A DNA stretch of 64,000 nt from Thermoplasmatales archaeon (GCA_014361195.1 JACIWA010000004.1:43500-107499); one strand, 5' to 3'. Counted from the first letter of the stretch, positions 24,769-34,442 are shown. Notes: generated by a model not told the origin, from the sequence alone. Translations and numbers: made by a program.

Positions 24769-25032
24769 ATGTATGCAATAATAGTTTATGATGTTGGAGT
24801 TGAAAGAGTTTCTAAAATCTGTAGTTTTTTAAGATGTTTTCTTTCATGGGTTCAAAACTCTGTTTTTGAAGGAGAATTAACAGAATCACAGTTGATGAGG
24901 ATTAAAGAAGGAATTAAGGAAATTATTGATAAAAACAATGATTCAGTCAGAATATATATAATGAGAAGCAAAGATGTTTTCAAGATGGAATTGATAGGAA
25001 TTGAAAAAGCAGATACTGGGCCATTTATATGA
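24769..25032 (+). CDS. cas2: Cas2
   Basis: An 87-residue Cas2, the small dimer that bridges two Cas1 dimers in the spacer-integration complex. It begins MYAIIVYDVG with the conserved Asp at residue 8, and keeps the WVQNSVFEGELTESQL segment and the DSVRIYIM strand. The end of the frame (GPFI) fits the C-terminal strand that docks on Cas1. It is the last gene before the array: the leader and first repeat begin 100 nt further on. Confidence 0.93.
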   Translation: MYAIIVYDVGVERVSKICSFLRCFLSWVQNSVFEGELTESQLMRIKEGIKEIIDKNNDSVRIYIMRSKDVFKMELIGIEKADTGPFI

Positions 25033-25132
25033 GTGTCGTGGATCTTTATAAATAAAATGCATTATTGGACATCCCCGATAAATTTAAGTATAAATTTGCA
25101 TTTAAAATTAAATACAAGCTATTTAAACCGCT
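25033..25132 (+). promoter_or_regulatory. CRISPR leader
   Basis: One hundred bases of AT-rich DNA between cas2 and the first repeat. It contains TTTATAAAT at 25045-25053 as a TATA candidate, and a second AT-rich block (TAAGTATAAATTTG, about 25084-25097). The position next to cas2, the perfect repeats on this side and the degenerate ones at the far end identify this as the leader. Transcription runs on the plus strand. Confidence 0.72.
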
Positions 25133-28100
25133 GTTAAAAACGGACTAAGGTAGGATTGAAATTGATAATCATGCGATATTACATAGATCTGCCAGCAAGT
25201 TAAAAACGGACTAAGGTAGGATTGAAATATACTATCGGTGAAGCGTCGAGCATGCGAATATAATAGTTAAAAACGGACTAAGGTAGGATTGAAATTCTCT
25301 TGCTTTTTTGATTGTAATATTTCTTTGTATGATTTCGTTAAAAACGGACTAAGGTAGGATTGAAATACCCGAAAACATTATCACAGCTGGCAGAAAGGGA
25401 TAGTTAAAAACGGACTAAGGTAGGATTGAAATAGTGTATATGTTACCGTTACCGATGCGCTGCCGCTCGTTAAAAACGGACTAAGGTAGGATTGAAATTG
25501 CTTGTTATGTAGATCATCCAGCAAACATGAGTTTCGTTAAAAACGGACTAAGGTAGGATTGAAATCATCGAGCAAAAAAATCAATTGCATAAAGATGTTT
25601 TGGTTAAAAACGGACTAAGGTAGGATTGAAATGCAAAAACATGGAAGAATTTTGAAAGGAAAATAGCAGTTAAAAACGGACTAAGGTAGGATTGAAATGA
25701 AACATTTTGCAGATGGAAAAAGCAAGGCGAGGAAGTTAAAAACGGACTAAGGTAGGATTGAAATATCTATTTATTTTGTTTCCCCCTCTGCGCCCCCCTG
25801 GTTAAAAACGGACTAAGGTAGGATTGAAATCTTTGAAAAAGTCTCGCTGTTCTGCTTGTGCCGCTGGTTAAAAACGGACTAAGGTAGGATTGAAATCCTC
25901 GAACCCCCTGATTGTGGATGGGTTGCATGGCAGGTTAAAAACGGACTAAGGTAGGATTGAAATGAAACATTTGATATAAAAATCAGAAGCAAATTAAAAG
26001 TTAAAAACGGACTAAGGTAGGATTGAAATGTTTTGTATGCCACTAATGATTTCTTGATTATCATTGTTAAAAACGGACTAAGGTAGGATTGAAATTGTTG
26101 CTATTATATTTTCTAGTTGCTTCTCTTCAAGTTAAAAACGGACTAAGGTAGGATTGAAATCCTCCTGTTGCCGTCGTTTATTATCTTCCGGGCACCGTTA
26201 AAAACGGACTAAGGTAGGATTGAAATCCTCCTCATGTTCTTCTTCCGATTACTCTTTTGTGTGTTAAAAACGGACTAAGGTAGGATTGAAATGAAGTAAA
26301 ACAAAAGAAAGCATATATACTCACATTTGTTAAAAACGGACTAAGGTAGGATTGAAATATTCTTGATGAGATAAAGAATGAGCTTGGGGCATGGGTTAAA
26401 AACGGACTAAGGTAGGATTGAAATATTCTTGATGAGATAAAGAATGAGCTTGGGGCATGGGTTAAAAACGGACTAAGGTAGGATTGAAATCAAATTTGCA
26501 TAGCTGCTTAATGGGTCTGTTGAGCTAGTTAAAAACGGACTAAGGTAGGATTGAAATGCTGAAGATGCATTAAATATCCCAGCTTCTGTTATAGTTAAAA
26601 ACGGACTAAGGTAGGATTGAAATAGATTTAGAAGCAATTGAAATTTTACAAGGAAATGGGTTAAAAACGGACTAAGGTAGGATTGAAATTATTAAAAAGA
26701 ATTTATAAGGCATATCTTTCTAATTGTTAAAAACGGACTAAGGTAGGATTGAAATGGAGAATTGTATGCATACTTACGGATAGATGGAGAGGGTTAAAAA
26801 CGGACTAAGGTAGGATTGAAATTTATTCATGTAAAAGCTTACATCACTATAAAAATTTGTTAAAAACGGACTAAGGTAGGATTGAAATTCGCTCTCTCCA
26901 GCTCTCTAATTATCTTTGCATCATGTTAAAAACGGACTAAGGTAGGATTGAAATAGCAGGAGCGGGCAATTCACCCCCTAACCCCCTCTTGTTAAAAACG
27001 GACTAAGGTAGGATTGAAATCCTTCTCCCCTCTTTATTTATTTGCAGGAAATAAATGTTAAAAACGGACTAAGGTAGGATTGAAATGAAGAAAATGGAAA
27101 TATAATAAATGATGATATTGCAGTTAAAAACGGACTAAGGTAGGATTGAAATGCGCCCAGATGGTAAAATTTCATGCTCATAAGAATGGTTAAAAACGGA
27201 CTAAGGTAGGATTGAAATGATATAACTTTGCTGGCTCAACTTTTTTCATAAAATGTTAAAAACGGACTAAGGTAGGATTGAAATAAATTTATGCCTCTTA
27301 CCATATATCCTTCTTCTCTCGTTAAAAACGGACTAAGGTAGGATTGAAATTTTTCTACTTTTGCATCAATGCCTCCTCTCCTATTTAGTTAAAAACGGAC
27401 TAAGGTAGGATTGAAATGCAACAGGTTATCCAGATTATTACAAGTTAGTGATTGTTAAAAACGGACTAAGGTAGGATTGAAATTTGTTACATTTGCCCCG
27501 CTATATGTTGCATATGTGCGTTAAAAACGGACTAAGGTAGGATTGAAATTGATAAGATTTATCTCTTCATCTTTTTCCTGTCAACGTTAAAAACGGACTA
27601 AGGTAGGATTGAAATAGGTATGGTGTATATGTAAATGAGCCATCTGAATTTGTTAAAAACGGACTAAGGTAGGATTGAAATTTACTAGTCCCTCTTGCCA
27701 ATATGGCGCTTAAGTTAGTTAAAAACGGACTAAGGTAGGATTGAAATTATATATAACGTATGTATCTTATATATATACTTTTCGTTAAAAACGGACTAAG
27801 GTAGGATTGAAATAGGAGCAGAAATAATTAACTGTGAATTTGCTTTTATTGTTAAAAACGGACTAAGGTAGGATTGAAATTCTTCAGGGGTTTGCATTCA
27901 TAGATGATGTCCACATGTTAAAAACGGACTAAGGTAGGATTGAAATTTTGAAGAAACTGATAAACTTAAAGGACAGAGTTATGTTAAAAACGGACTAAGG
28001 TAGGATTGAAATTTGAAAGTTATATTCATTGTATCATTGTCTATGTCTAGTTAAAAACGGACTAAGGTAGGATTGAAATTGGAGTTTTAGCACGAAATGT

Positions 28101-29599
28101 TGATAACACATTCAATGTTAAAAACGGACTAAGGTAGGATTGAAATGTTAACAACGCAACAAATATAACAATAGATGCAATGGTTAAAAACGGACTAAGG
28201 TAGGATTGAAATGCCTCCTCAGCTTCTCCTCAAGTTCATTTTTCAGTTTGTTAAAAACGGACTAAGGTAGGATTGAAATCATCCTTGCATTACGAAAAAT
28301 TAGTTTGCAGGAGCGTTAAAAACGGACTAAGGTAGGATTGAAATTAATCAATGTAAGTAGATTATTAACAATTGCGAAATGTTAAAAACGGACTAAGGTA
28401 GGATTGAAATCAGAATTGAAAATCCACGAATGCGTGAGATGTTAAAGTTAAAAACGGACTAAGGTAGGATTGAAATAATTCCACATTCGTTACTAAAACA
28501 GCGGTTAGAATATGTTAAAAACGGACTAAGGTAGGATTGAAATTTTTTTATTTTTTTATTTCTGGAGGTGAGAAGATGGGTTAAAAACGGACTAAGGTAG
28601 GATTGAAATCTTAAGTGTGCATATGCGCGATACAGTAATGAGATGGTTAAAAACGGACTAAGGTAGGATTGAAATGCATTTTTCACCTCATGTGAATGGA
28701 GTTATTGCATCGTTAAAAACGGACTAAGGTAGGATTGAAATCTAACACGGCGATAGGTATTAAAACCTTTGTGGCATGTTAAAAACGGACTAAGGTAGGA
28801 TTGAAATTTACATTTCCATGAGATGGATTCTGTGTGATTAATAGTTAAAAACGGACTAAGGTAGGATTGAAATTCTTAAAGGACCGAAGTTTCCTCCTGC
28901 AGTAACAAGTTAAAAACGGACTAAGGTAGGATTGAAATTTTCAGCCAAATCCTGTTAACGGAAGTAGTGTTGATAGTTAAAAACGGACTAAGGTAGGATT
29001 GAAATTTTTTGTCTCTTACCATCCAGAGTTTCCTCTTTTCGGTTAAAAACGGACTAAGGTAGGATTGAAATAAAGAAGAGGTGGAAAAAGTTGCTGAGGT
29101 GAAGGCATGTTAAAAACGGACTAAGGTAGGATTGAAATCGGTGATGAGGGCAAGGGATGAGTTATTATTGCTGGTTAAAAACGGACTAAGGTAGGATTGA
29201 AATTTCGAAGAAACTGATAAACTTAAAGGACAGAGTTAGTTAAAAACGGACTAAGGTAGGATTGAAATTCTCACATACTTTGTTATAAGCTACAAGAGAA
29301 AACTGGTTAAAAACGGACTAAGGTAGGATTGAAATAAACAACTTGGTTACGAAGAAACAACAGAATATAAGGTTAAAAACGGACTAAGGTAGGATTGAAA
29401 TGAAAAATCGATATTCGGCATATATGTATATGTCTCGGTTAAAAACGGACTAAGGTAGGATTGAAATCTATTTTTTAATTTTAGAAAAACACGATACAAT
29501 AATGTTAAAAACGGACTAAGGTAGGATTGAAATCCTTATCACCTCTCTTATCTTTTTCATTTTCTCACCGTTAAAAACGGACTAAGGTAGGATTGAAAT
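25133..29599 (+). CRISPR. Type I-B CRISPR array, 68 canonical repeats
   Basis: I counted 68 copies of a 30-nt repeat starting GTTAAAAACG and ending ATTGAAAT, the first at 25133-25162 and the last canonical one at 29570-29599. Start-to-start distances are 65-67 nt, except 71 nt for the third unit, so spacers are 35-37 nt with one of 41. The 3' ATTGAAAT is the usual 5' handle of Cas6-cut crRNAs, supporting plus-strand transcription from the cas2-side leader. A 69th, degenerate repeat begins at 29636. Spacers 19 and 20 (26359-26394 and 26425-26460) are identical, and spacers 43 and 62 are nearly so. The count was done by eye. Confidence 0.97.
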
Positions 29600-29635
29600 T
29601 CAACAGGGTGCTTCCTTTCTATCTCTGCGTCCCGA

Positions 29636-29664
29636 GTTAAAAACAGACAACGTAGATTTAAACA
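29636..29664 (+). repeat. Degenerate terminal CRISPR repeat
   Basis: The first nine bases (GTTAAAAAC) match the canonical repeat, then the copy diverges with several substitutions and a missing base (AGACAACGTAG, then ATTTAAAC). It stands one spacer after the last perfect repeat, as expected for the oldest end of an array. Confidence 0.8.
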
Positions 29665-29709
29665 TCTTGAGCAAAATTTTTATAAATAACTTTATTATTG
29701 TTAATTATT

Positions 29710-29742
29710 GTTAAAAACGGATGAGTTAGGAAGGATTGAAAT
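29710..29742 (+). repeat. Variant CRISPR repeat with 3-nt expansion
   Basis: A 33-nt copy opens with the first eleven canonical bases and closes with AGGATTGAAAT. The middle is altered (ATGAGTTAGGA) and three bases longer. It lies 74 nt after the preceding degenerate repeat, close to array spacing. Another weak 3' half-repeat (TTTAGTATTGAAAT) ends at 29817, suggesting that array remnants continue. Confidence 0.75.
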
Positions 29743-29979
29743 AGTTTGTAAACAAAAATGTAATGAAAGAAATAAATTTGTTTGATTAAGTTTAGTGAAT
29801 AAGTTTAGTATTGAAATGAAATAATGGCTAAATGGCTACGGTGGTGGTGAGTGGGCTGGTGTGGCTGGTGGTGTTAAAGACATGTTTGCTCTGGTATCTG
29901 GGATTAATCTTTCAGTTATAGTGATTGTGGCGGAAAGGAATCTGGCGGAAAGGAATCGCTGGAAGGAAAGAAGGCTGGT
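29743..29979. other. Gap before uvsE: repeat debris and short tandem repeat
   Basis: No gene is supported. The left part (to about 29820) is AT-rich and contains a possible 3' half of a decayed CRISPR repeat. From about 29826 the composition shifts to GT- and GC-rich sequence (runs of GGTGG and GGCTGG), probably the edge of transferred DNA. A 15-bp direct repeat, TGGCGGAAAGGAATC, occurs twice in tandem at 29928-29957, and GGAAGGAAAGAAGG just before 29980 can serve as ribosome-binding site. Confidence 0.55.
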
Positions 29980-30894
29980 ATGGCAATAGGTCAGGATATT
30001 ATGATTCGAATTGGCTATCCCTGTATAAACAGGACTATTGGTTGTTCCTCGGCGCGTACATTCAGGCTAAGCTCTTATTCCTCGAAGTTGTTAGTGCAAA
30101 CAGTGGAGGAAAACCTTGCATGTCTGGAAAGGATTTTACACTGGAATAAGGCGCATGGGCTTTATTTTTTCCGGATCACTTCAGATTTGGTGCCCTTTGC
30201 CTCACACCCTGTGTGCCGTTATCCTTGGTGGCTCAAGTTTCTGCCTGTTTTTCGCCGAATTGGCAGGTTTATCAAGAGTAATGGGATGCGGATTTCGATG
30301 CATCCAGACCAGTTTGTGCTTCTCAACGCCAAGCGAGAGGAGGTGGTGAAGAGTTCGATAAGGGAACTGGTTTATCACGCCCGAGTGCTGGACTTGATGG
30401 AGTTGCCCTTGAGTGCCCGGATTCAGATTCATCTAGGCGGAGTATACGGCGACAAAGAAAAAAGCATAGCCCGTTTTATTGAGGTTTTTCTGCAGTTGCC
30501 TAAGGAAGTTCAGCGCAGACTTGCAATCGAGAATGATGATCGGTATTATAATCTGGATGACTGCCTTTATGTGCACAAGTTGACTGGCATTCCGGTTGTG
30601 TTTGACACCTTTCATCATCAGATTAATCCGAATGGCGATTCGGTGTTTGTAGGGGTACGCAAAGCAGCAAAAACTTGGAACAGGCGCAAAGGGCCTTTGA
30701 TGGTTGATTACAGCGGGCAGGAGCCTGGTGCTCGGCCTGGCACTCATCAGCAAACAATTGACCTAGCAGACTTTGCCCGATTCATCGCAGGAGTAAAGGA
30801 TATTGAAATGGACATTATGCTGGAGATCAAGGATAAGGAGAAAAGTGCCATCAAGGCGCGAGCGCTACTAAACAGTATAGCTTCTCAGGGATAA
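29980..30894 (+). CDS. uvsE: UV damage endonuclease UvsE/UVDE
   Basis: A 304-residue TIM-barrel endonuclease that nicks 5' to UV photoproducts. Family segments: MIRIGYPCINRTIGC (8-22), RITSDLVPFASHPV, SMHPDQFVLLNAKREEV, RIQIHLGGVYGDKEKSI, LAIENDDRYYNLDDC, PVVFDTFHHQINP, MVDYSGQEPGARPGTH and MDIMLEIKDKEKSA. The metal-binding His, Glu and Asp of these motifs are present. The codons are visibly richer in G and C than the rest of the window, and the gene sits among CRISPR-repeat remnants, so recent transfer is likely. The start is ATG 29980, with ATG 30001 possible, since most relatives begin at the RIGYPC strand. Confidence 0.9.
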   Translation: MAIGQDIMIRIGYPCINRTIGCSSARTFRLSSYSSKLLVQTVEENLACLERILHWNKAHGLYFFRITSDLVPFASHPVCRYPWWLKFLPVFRRIGRFIKSNGMRISMHPDQFVLLNAKREEVVKSSIRELVYHARVLDLMELPLSARIQIHLGGVYGDKEKSIARFIEVFLQLPKEVQRRLAIENDDRYYNLDDCLYVHKLTGIPVVFDTFHHQINPNGDSVFVGVRKAAKTWNRRKGPLMVDYSGQEPGARPGTHQQTIDLADFARFIAGVKDIEMDIMLEIKDKEKSAIKARALLNSIASQG

Positions 30895-30982
30895 ATTGAA
30901 TTCAGTTTTTCTGCGCTAGATGTAACGTCTTTTTTGACTTTGCCTACTAGTTTTATGGCCAGTGCTGATAATCAAGGAAAAA

Positions 30983-31072
30983 ATGAAGTTTCAAGAGCTA
31001 AATGATGAAGAATGGATTTTATCAAGCATTTGCTTCCAGTTAAAGCTAATATGGGATAAGAAGAGCAGATTA
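30983..31072 (+). pseudogene. N-terminal scrap of an IS5-type transposase
   Basis: From ATG 30983 the frame reads MKFQELNDEEW, the start of many IS5-group transposases (usual form MKFxELTDEEW). A frame change then gives DFIKHLLPVKANMG before a stop, again matching that family's next residues. Only about 30 codons remain, and the rest is gone. It lies between uvsE and the last repeat remnant, pointing to past insertion activity here. Confidence 0.6.
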
Positions 31073-31073
31073 A

Positions 31074-31102
31074 TTTAAAAACTTACTAAGTTAGATTTAA
31101 AT
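31074..31102 (+). repeat. Isolated degenerate CRISPR repeat beyond uvsE
   Basis: A 29-nt sequence aligns with the canonical repeat over its whole length: TTAAAAAC then ACTAAG, TTAG and ATTTAAAT. It has one deletion and about six mismatches. It lies about 1.4 kb past the array end with uvsE and a transposase scrap in between, and marks the former extent of the array. Confidence 0.6.
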
Positions 31103-31209
31103 AGAGAATTCAAAAAAAACTAAAAGGTTATAAAAGGGAGAAAATAAGATAAGATGCTGGCTTTAATGAAATTAGAAAAAATTAAAAACACAGATATCCT
31201 AAACTCTGG

Positions 31210-32166
31210 ATGAAGGCAATTGAAGTCAATGGTATTTCAAAGATATACAGACAAAAGAGTGGTTGTAAAGTTGCTCTAGAAGATGTCAGTTTTTATGTTG
31301 AGGAAGGGGAAATATTTGGATTACTTGGTCCGAACGGCTCAGGAAAGACAACCTTAATAAAGATTATTTTTGGACTTATTCCAGCAGATAAAGGAGATGT
31401 ATCAATTTTTGGATATAAAATTCCAAAAGAAAGGGCAAAGATAATAAGCAAAATTAATGTTGTTTTTTCTAGAGCGGGATGTTACTGGAATTTAACTGGA
31501 AGGGATCATCTAAAATTTTATGGAAAAATTTATAGAGTAAAAAATTTGAATGAGAAAATAGAGAAGCTTGTAAAACTTTTTGAAATGGAGGATAAGATAG
31601 ATAGAAGCGTTGATAAATATTCAACTGGTGAGGTTATGAGGTTAAATCTTGCACGCTCTTTGCTAAATGAACCAATTTTGCTTATTCTTGATGAACCAAC
31701 AATTGGCCTTGATCCAATGCTGGCATTAAAAATAAGGGATTATCTGATCAAATTAAATGAGGAAAAAGGAATTACAATTCTGCTCACTACCCATTACATG
31801 GAAGAAGCGGACCGCCTGTGTAAAAGAGTAGCGATAATTAATGAAGGAAAAATTGTTGCAATAGATAGTCCATCAAATTTAAAGAGCAAATTAAAGAGGG
31901 AAAAGATATGTGAAATAGGTGTTTCAAATTTATCAGCGGAGCTTTTGAAAAAAATAAAAGAAAAATTTGAAAAATGCTCATATTATGAAAGTAAATCTGT
32001 GCTAAGGGTTATTTTAAAAAAATATGAAGATGTTGCTGAAATAATTGATTTTTTAAAAAATAATGGAGCAAGCGTGACGCACATGCATACAGAAAAGCCA
32101 ACACTTGAAGATGTCTTCTTATATATGACTGGGAAGAGATTGAGGGATTTAAATGAGAATTTTTAA
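31210..32166 (+). CDS. ABC transporter ATP-binding protein
   Basis: A 318-residue ABC ATPase of the drug/lipid exporter (ABC-2) class. P-loop LGPNGSGKT (39-47), a Q-loop region lacking the usual Gln (INVVFSRAG), the signature as YSTGEVMRLNLARSL, Walker B LLILDEPTIGLDP and the switch His in LLTTHYMEEADR. The C-terminal domain of about 90 residues (GVSNLSAELLKKIKEKFEK onward) is usual for such exporters. The end overlaps the permease start by 14 nt, so the two form one transporter. Substrate unknown. Confidence 0.92.
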   Translation: MKAIEVNGISKIYRQKSGCKVALEDVSFYVEEGEIFGLLGPNGSGKTTLIKIIFGLIPADKGDVSIFGYKIPKERAKIISKINVVFSRAGCYWNLTGRDHLKFYGKIYRVKNLNEKIEKLVKLFEMEDKIDRSVDKYSTGEVMRLNLARSLLNEPILLILDEPTIGLDPMLALKIRDYLIKLNEEKGITILLTTHYMEEADRLCKRVAIINEGKIVAIDSPSNLKSKLKREKICEIGVSNLSAELLKKIKEKFEKCSYYESKSVLRVILKKYEDVAEIIDFLKNNGASVTHMHTEKPTLEDVFLYMTGKRLRDLNENF

Positions 32167-32953
32167 AGATATTTTAATTGTTTTTCAGAAAGAAGTAAAG
32201 GAATATTGGAGATGGAAACTTCATATAGTTTTTGACGCCTTCTTTCCTCTTCTCGATACCCTGCTTTTCATCCTTGTATGGAGTGCAATTTTAAAAGGAG
32301 GATTTGAAAGATATGGAATGATAACAAGAGAGAATTATATTGGTTTCCTAATATCGGGAATGATTGTATGGAGTTTTGCAAGAAATTATTTAAGCGGAGA
32401 ATTCACTCGCATATTTGTTGAAGAAAAGCATCGCAGGACAATCCAATACCTCCTTTCCTCACCTATAAATAGAATGGCAATTCCTTATGGAAAATCTCTT
32501 CTGCCAGTTCTCAGGTCTTTATTCAATTCAACTATCCTAATCTCAGTTGGCATTTCTCTTGGCTTCATTTTTAAAGGAAATCCCCTCCTAATATTCCTGA
32601 TAATTTTCTTAACTTTCCTGACTTTTTCTGGAATTGGTTTAACAATCGCTGCCCTCGGCTCGTGGAGAGAAGATATAGCGGATTCAGGATGGCTTATCTA
32701 CTACATTTTTGAAATCACCGCTGGAATTTACTTCCCACTTGATATCCTCCCCCAAAAATTAAGGATCATCTTTTTTGCCCTCCCGCAGGCGCAGGCGGTG
32801 CAGGCAATGAGGCTGGTTGTGCTGGAAAATGCTGGCCTTAATGAAATCTTGCCATTTCTTTTGCCCCTTGCTTTTTATTCATTTTTTATGATTATTTTTG
32901 CTTATCTTGCTTTTCGCTTTGTTGAAAGAAAGGCGATGCTTGTTGGAATTTAG
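32153..32953 (+). CDS. ABC-2 type permease
   Basis: A 266-residue membrane component with about six transmembrane helices. The first is LHIVFDAFFPLLDTLLFILVW, and the ABC-2 hallmark follows the second (RIFVEEKHRRTIQYLLSSPINRMAIPYGKSL). The later ITAGIYFPLDILPQKLRIIFFALPQAQAVQAMR segment is typical of the family. It overlaps the ATPase gene and shares its transcript. It should form a homodimeric channel for export of an unidentified substrate. Confidence 0.9.
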   Translation: MRIFKDILIVFQKEVKEYWRWKLHIVFDAFFPLLDTLLFILVWSAILKGGFERYGMITRENYIGFLISGMIVWSFARNYLSGEFTRIFVEEKHRRTIQYLLSSPINRMAIPYGKSLLPVLRSLFNSTILISVGISLGFIFKGNPLLIFLIIFLTFLTFSGIGLTIAALGSWREDIADSGWLIYYIFEITAGIYFPLDILPQKLRIIFFALPQAQAVQAMRLVVLENAGLNEILPFLLPLAFYSFFMIIFAYLAFRFVERKAMLVGI

Positions 32954-32987
32954 TTAAAAATATAAAGGGAGGAGGAATATAGTTAAA

Positions 32988-33401
32988 ATGAAGGTTTGCA
33001 TAATTTATGATTCCAAATATGGAAACGGAAAAAAATGCATTGATTATATTTCTGAGTTGATTGGAAAGAAGCATAAAGTAGAGATATTTTCTGCTGACGA
33101 AGTTAAGCCACAGAATATTGAAGCGGATCTTTACATTTTCAGCTCTCCTACTCATATAGGCTCACCTACAAGAAAAATTAAGAAAATTCTAAAAAAAATT
33201 AGCAAGGAAAATGCAAAATATGCTCTTATGACAACATGCATTGATGAAAAAACAAAATCAATTGAAAAAATGGAAAAAATTCTAAGCAAAAAGGGAATGA
33301 AAAAAGTTGCGGATGTTAAAATTAAAGTTAATGGAATAAAAGGTCCTCTTGAAAGCAATTATAAGGAAAAGATTGAAGAATTTTTGAAGAAAATTTTATA
33401 A
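32988..33401 (+). CDS. Flavodoxin-like protein
   Basis: A 137-residue flavodoxin fold. The N-terminal CIIYDSKYGNGKKCID matches the FMN phosphate loop (usual T/S-x-T/S-G-N-T), though with K in place of one hydroxyl residue. SSPTHIGSPTRKIKKIL is the second FMN loop, followed by ALMTTCID. The family ranges from electron carriers to FMN-dependent quinone reductases. It follows the ABC permease by 34 nt and might be co-transcribed with it. Function beyond flavin binding cannot be stated. Confidence 0.82.
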   Translation: MKVCIIYDSKYGNGKKCIDYISELIGKKHKVEIFSADEVKPQNIEADLYIFSSPTHIGSPTRKIKKILKKISKENAKYALMTTCIDEKTKSIEKMEKILSKKGMKKVADVKIKVNGIKGPLESNYKEKIEEFLKKIL

Positions 33402-33423
33402 TCGAGCTAAAACAAGCGTTATT

Positions 33424-33432
33424 CTTATATAC
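33424..33432 (+). promoter_or_regulatory. TATA box of rps12
   Basis: CTTATATAC is centred about 26 nt before the ATG at 33454, so the ribosomal-protein transcript should begin at that codon without a leader. This also rules against the in-frame TTG two codons earlier. Confidence 0.6.
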
Positions 33433-33453
33433 TAAAAGATTATATGCTTGCAT

Positions 33454-33882
33454 ATGGGTAGAGGAATGTTTGCTGCTCGAAAATTGGCAAAAAATAAGCA
33501 AAAGTTTAGATGGAGCGATAGTGGATACAAGAGATATATGCTCGATTTGAAAAGAAAGACCGACCCGCTTGAAGGTGCCCCTCAGGCAAGAGGAATAGTG
33601 CTTGAGAAAATTGGAATAGAAGCTAGGCAACCAAACTCCGCAATAAGGAAAGCGGTAAAAGTTCAATTAATAAAAAATGGCAAGGTTGTTACCGCTTTTA
33701 CTCCTGGAGATAAAGCAATTACATTTATAGATGAGCATGATGAAGTTATCATTGAAGGAATAGGGGGAAGAATGGGTCGCTCTAAGGGAGATATACCAGG
33801 CGTGAGATATAAAGTTATAAAGGTAAATAATGTTTCATTAAATGAACTTGTTAAAGGTAAGGTAGAGAAGCCAGTGAGATAA
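33454..33882 (+). CDS. rps12: Small ribosomal subunit protein uS12
   Basis: A 142-residue archaeal uS12, part of the decoding centre. The protein starts [20 protein letters not shown] and contains [37 protein letters not shown], the invariant loop [20 protein letters not shown] and the tail [12 protein letters not shown], as in other archaea. Length is normal. The TAA overlaps the ATG of rps7, the first of the tight couplings in this str-type operon (uS12, uS7, EF-2). The start is set by TATA spacing. Confidence 0.95.
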   Translation: MGRGMFAARKLAKNKQKFRWSDSGYKRYMLDLKRKTDPLEGAPQARGIVLEKIGIEARQPNSAIRKAVKVQLIKNGKVVTAFTPGDKAITFIDEHDEVIIEGIGGRMGRSKGDIPGVRYKVIKVNNVSLNELVKGKVEKPVR

Positions 33883-34442
33883 TGAAGAAGCTTTTATTTG
33901 GAAAATATAGTTTGGAAGATGTTGTAATAACAGATAAGGGACTCGCACCATACATAAATCTCTATGCGGATAAACTTCATACTCATGGAAGGCATGCAAA
34001 TAGAAGATTTAAGAAATCAAATCTCTCCTTAATTGAGAGATTTATAAACAATATGATGAAAACTGAAAAGTATACAGGGAAAAAATTAAAAGCAATGAAA
34101 GTTGTTGAAGAAGCATTTGATATAATTCATAAAAAAACAAAGAAAAATCCTGTGCAAGTTCTAATAAAAGCAATAGAAAATTCCGCTCCTCGCGAGGAAA
34201 CAACTCGCTTATTTTTATCTGGAATATATGTTCCTCAAGCGGTAGATAGCGCTCCTTTGAGAAGGCTTGATGTTGCTTTAAGAAATATCTGCCTGGGGGC
34301 GGTTAATAAAACATTTAAAAATAAAAAGAGGATTGAAGAATGTTTAGCGGATGAAATAATAAGTGCATCAAATGACGATGCATCAAGTTTTGCAATAAGC
34401 AAGAAATTAGAAGTAGAAAGAATAGCGGAAAGTGCAAGGTGA
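33882..34442 (+). CDS. rps7: Small ribosomal subunit protein uS7
   Basis: A 186-residue uS7 that nucleates assembly of the 30S head. Typical stretches: the [20 protein letters not shown] region, [47 protein letters not shown] and [16 protein letters not shown] at the C-terminus. The start ATG shares one base with the uS12 stop. The downstream EF-2 ATG is four bases past the stop, with AAGGTGA formed across the uS7 end. Confidence 0.95.
   Translation: MKKLLFGKYSLEDVVITDKGLAPYINLYADKLHTHGRHANRRFKKSNLSLIERFINNMMKTEKYTGKKLKAMKVVEEAFDIIHKKTKKNPVQVLIKAIENSAPREETTRLFLSGIYVPQAVDSAPLRRLDVALRNICLGAVNKTFKNKKRIEECLADEIISASNDDASSFAISKKLEVERIAESAR

Larger units (their letters stand above)
30895..31209. 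other. Post-uvsE gap with transposase scrap and repeat remnant
   Basis: No intact gene. It holds the transposase fragment at 30983-31072 and the degenerate CRISPR repeat at 31074-31102. Downstream AT-rich DNA probably holds the promoter of the ABC transporter operon. Confidence 0.5.

Noticed and set aside
25879..28686. Minus-strand frames encoding FQSYLSPFLT-type repeats
   Set aside because: These are translations of the CRISPR repeat in reverse, not proteins.
25163..29569. Self-targeting spacers
   Set aside because: I compared only a few distinctive spacers with the genes of this window by eye and saw no match. This was not exhaustive, and a genome-wide search is needed to say more.
29925..30149. 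Plus-strand frame overlapping the uvsE start
   Set aside because: Low-complexity start and out of frame with the recognisable UVDE motifs.
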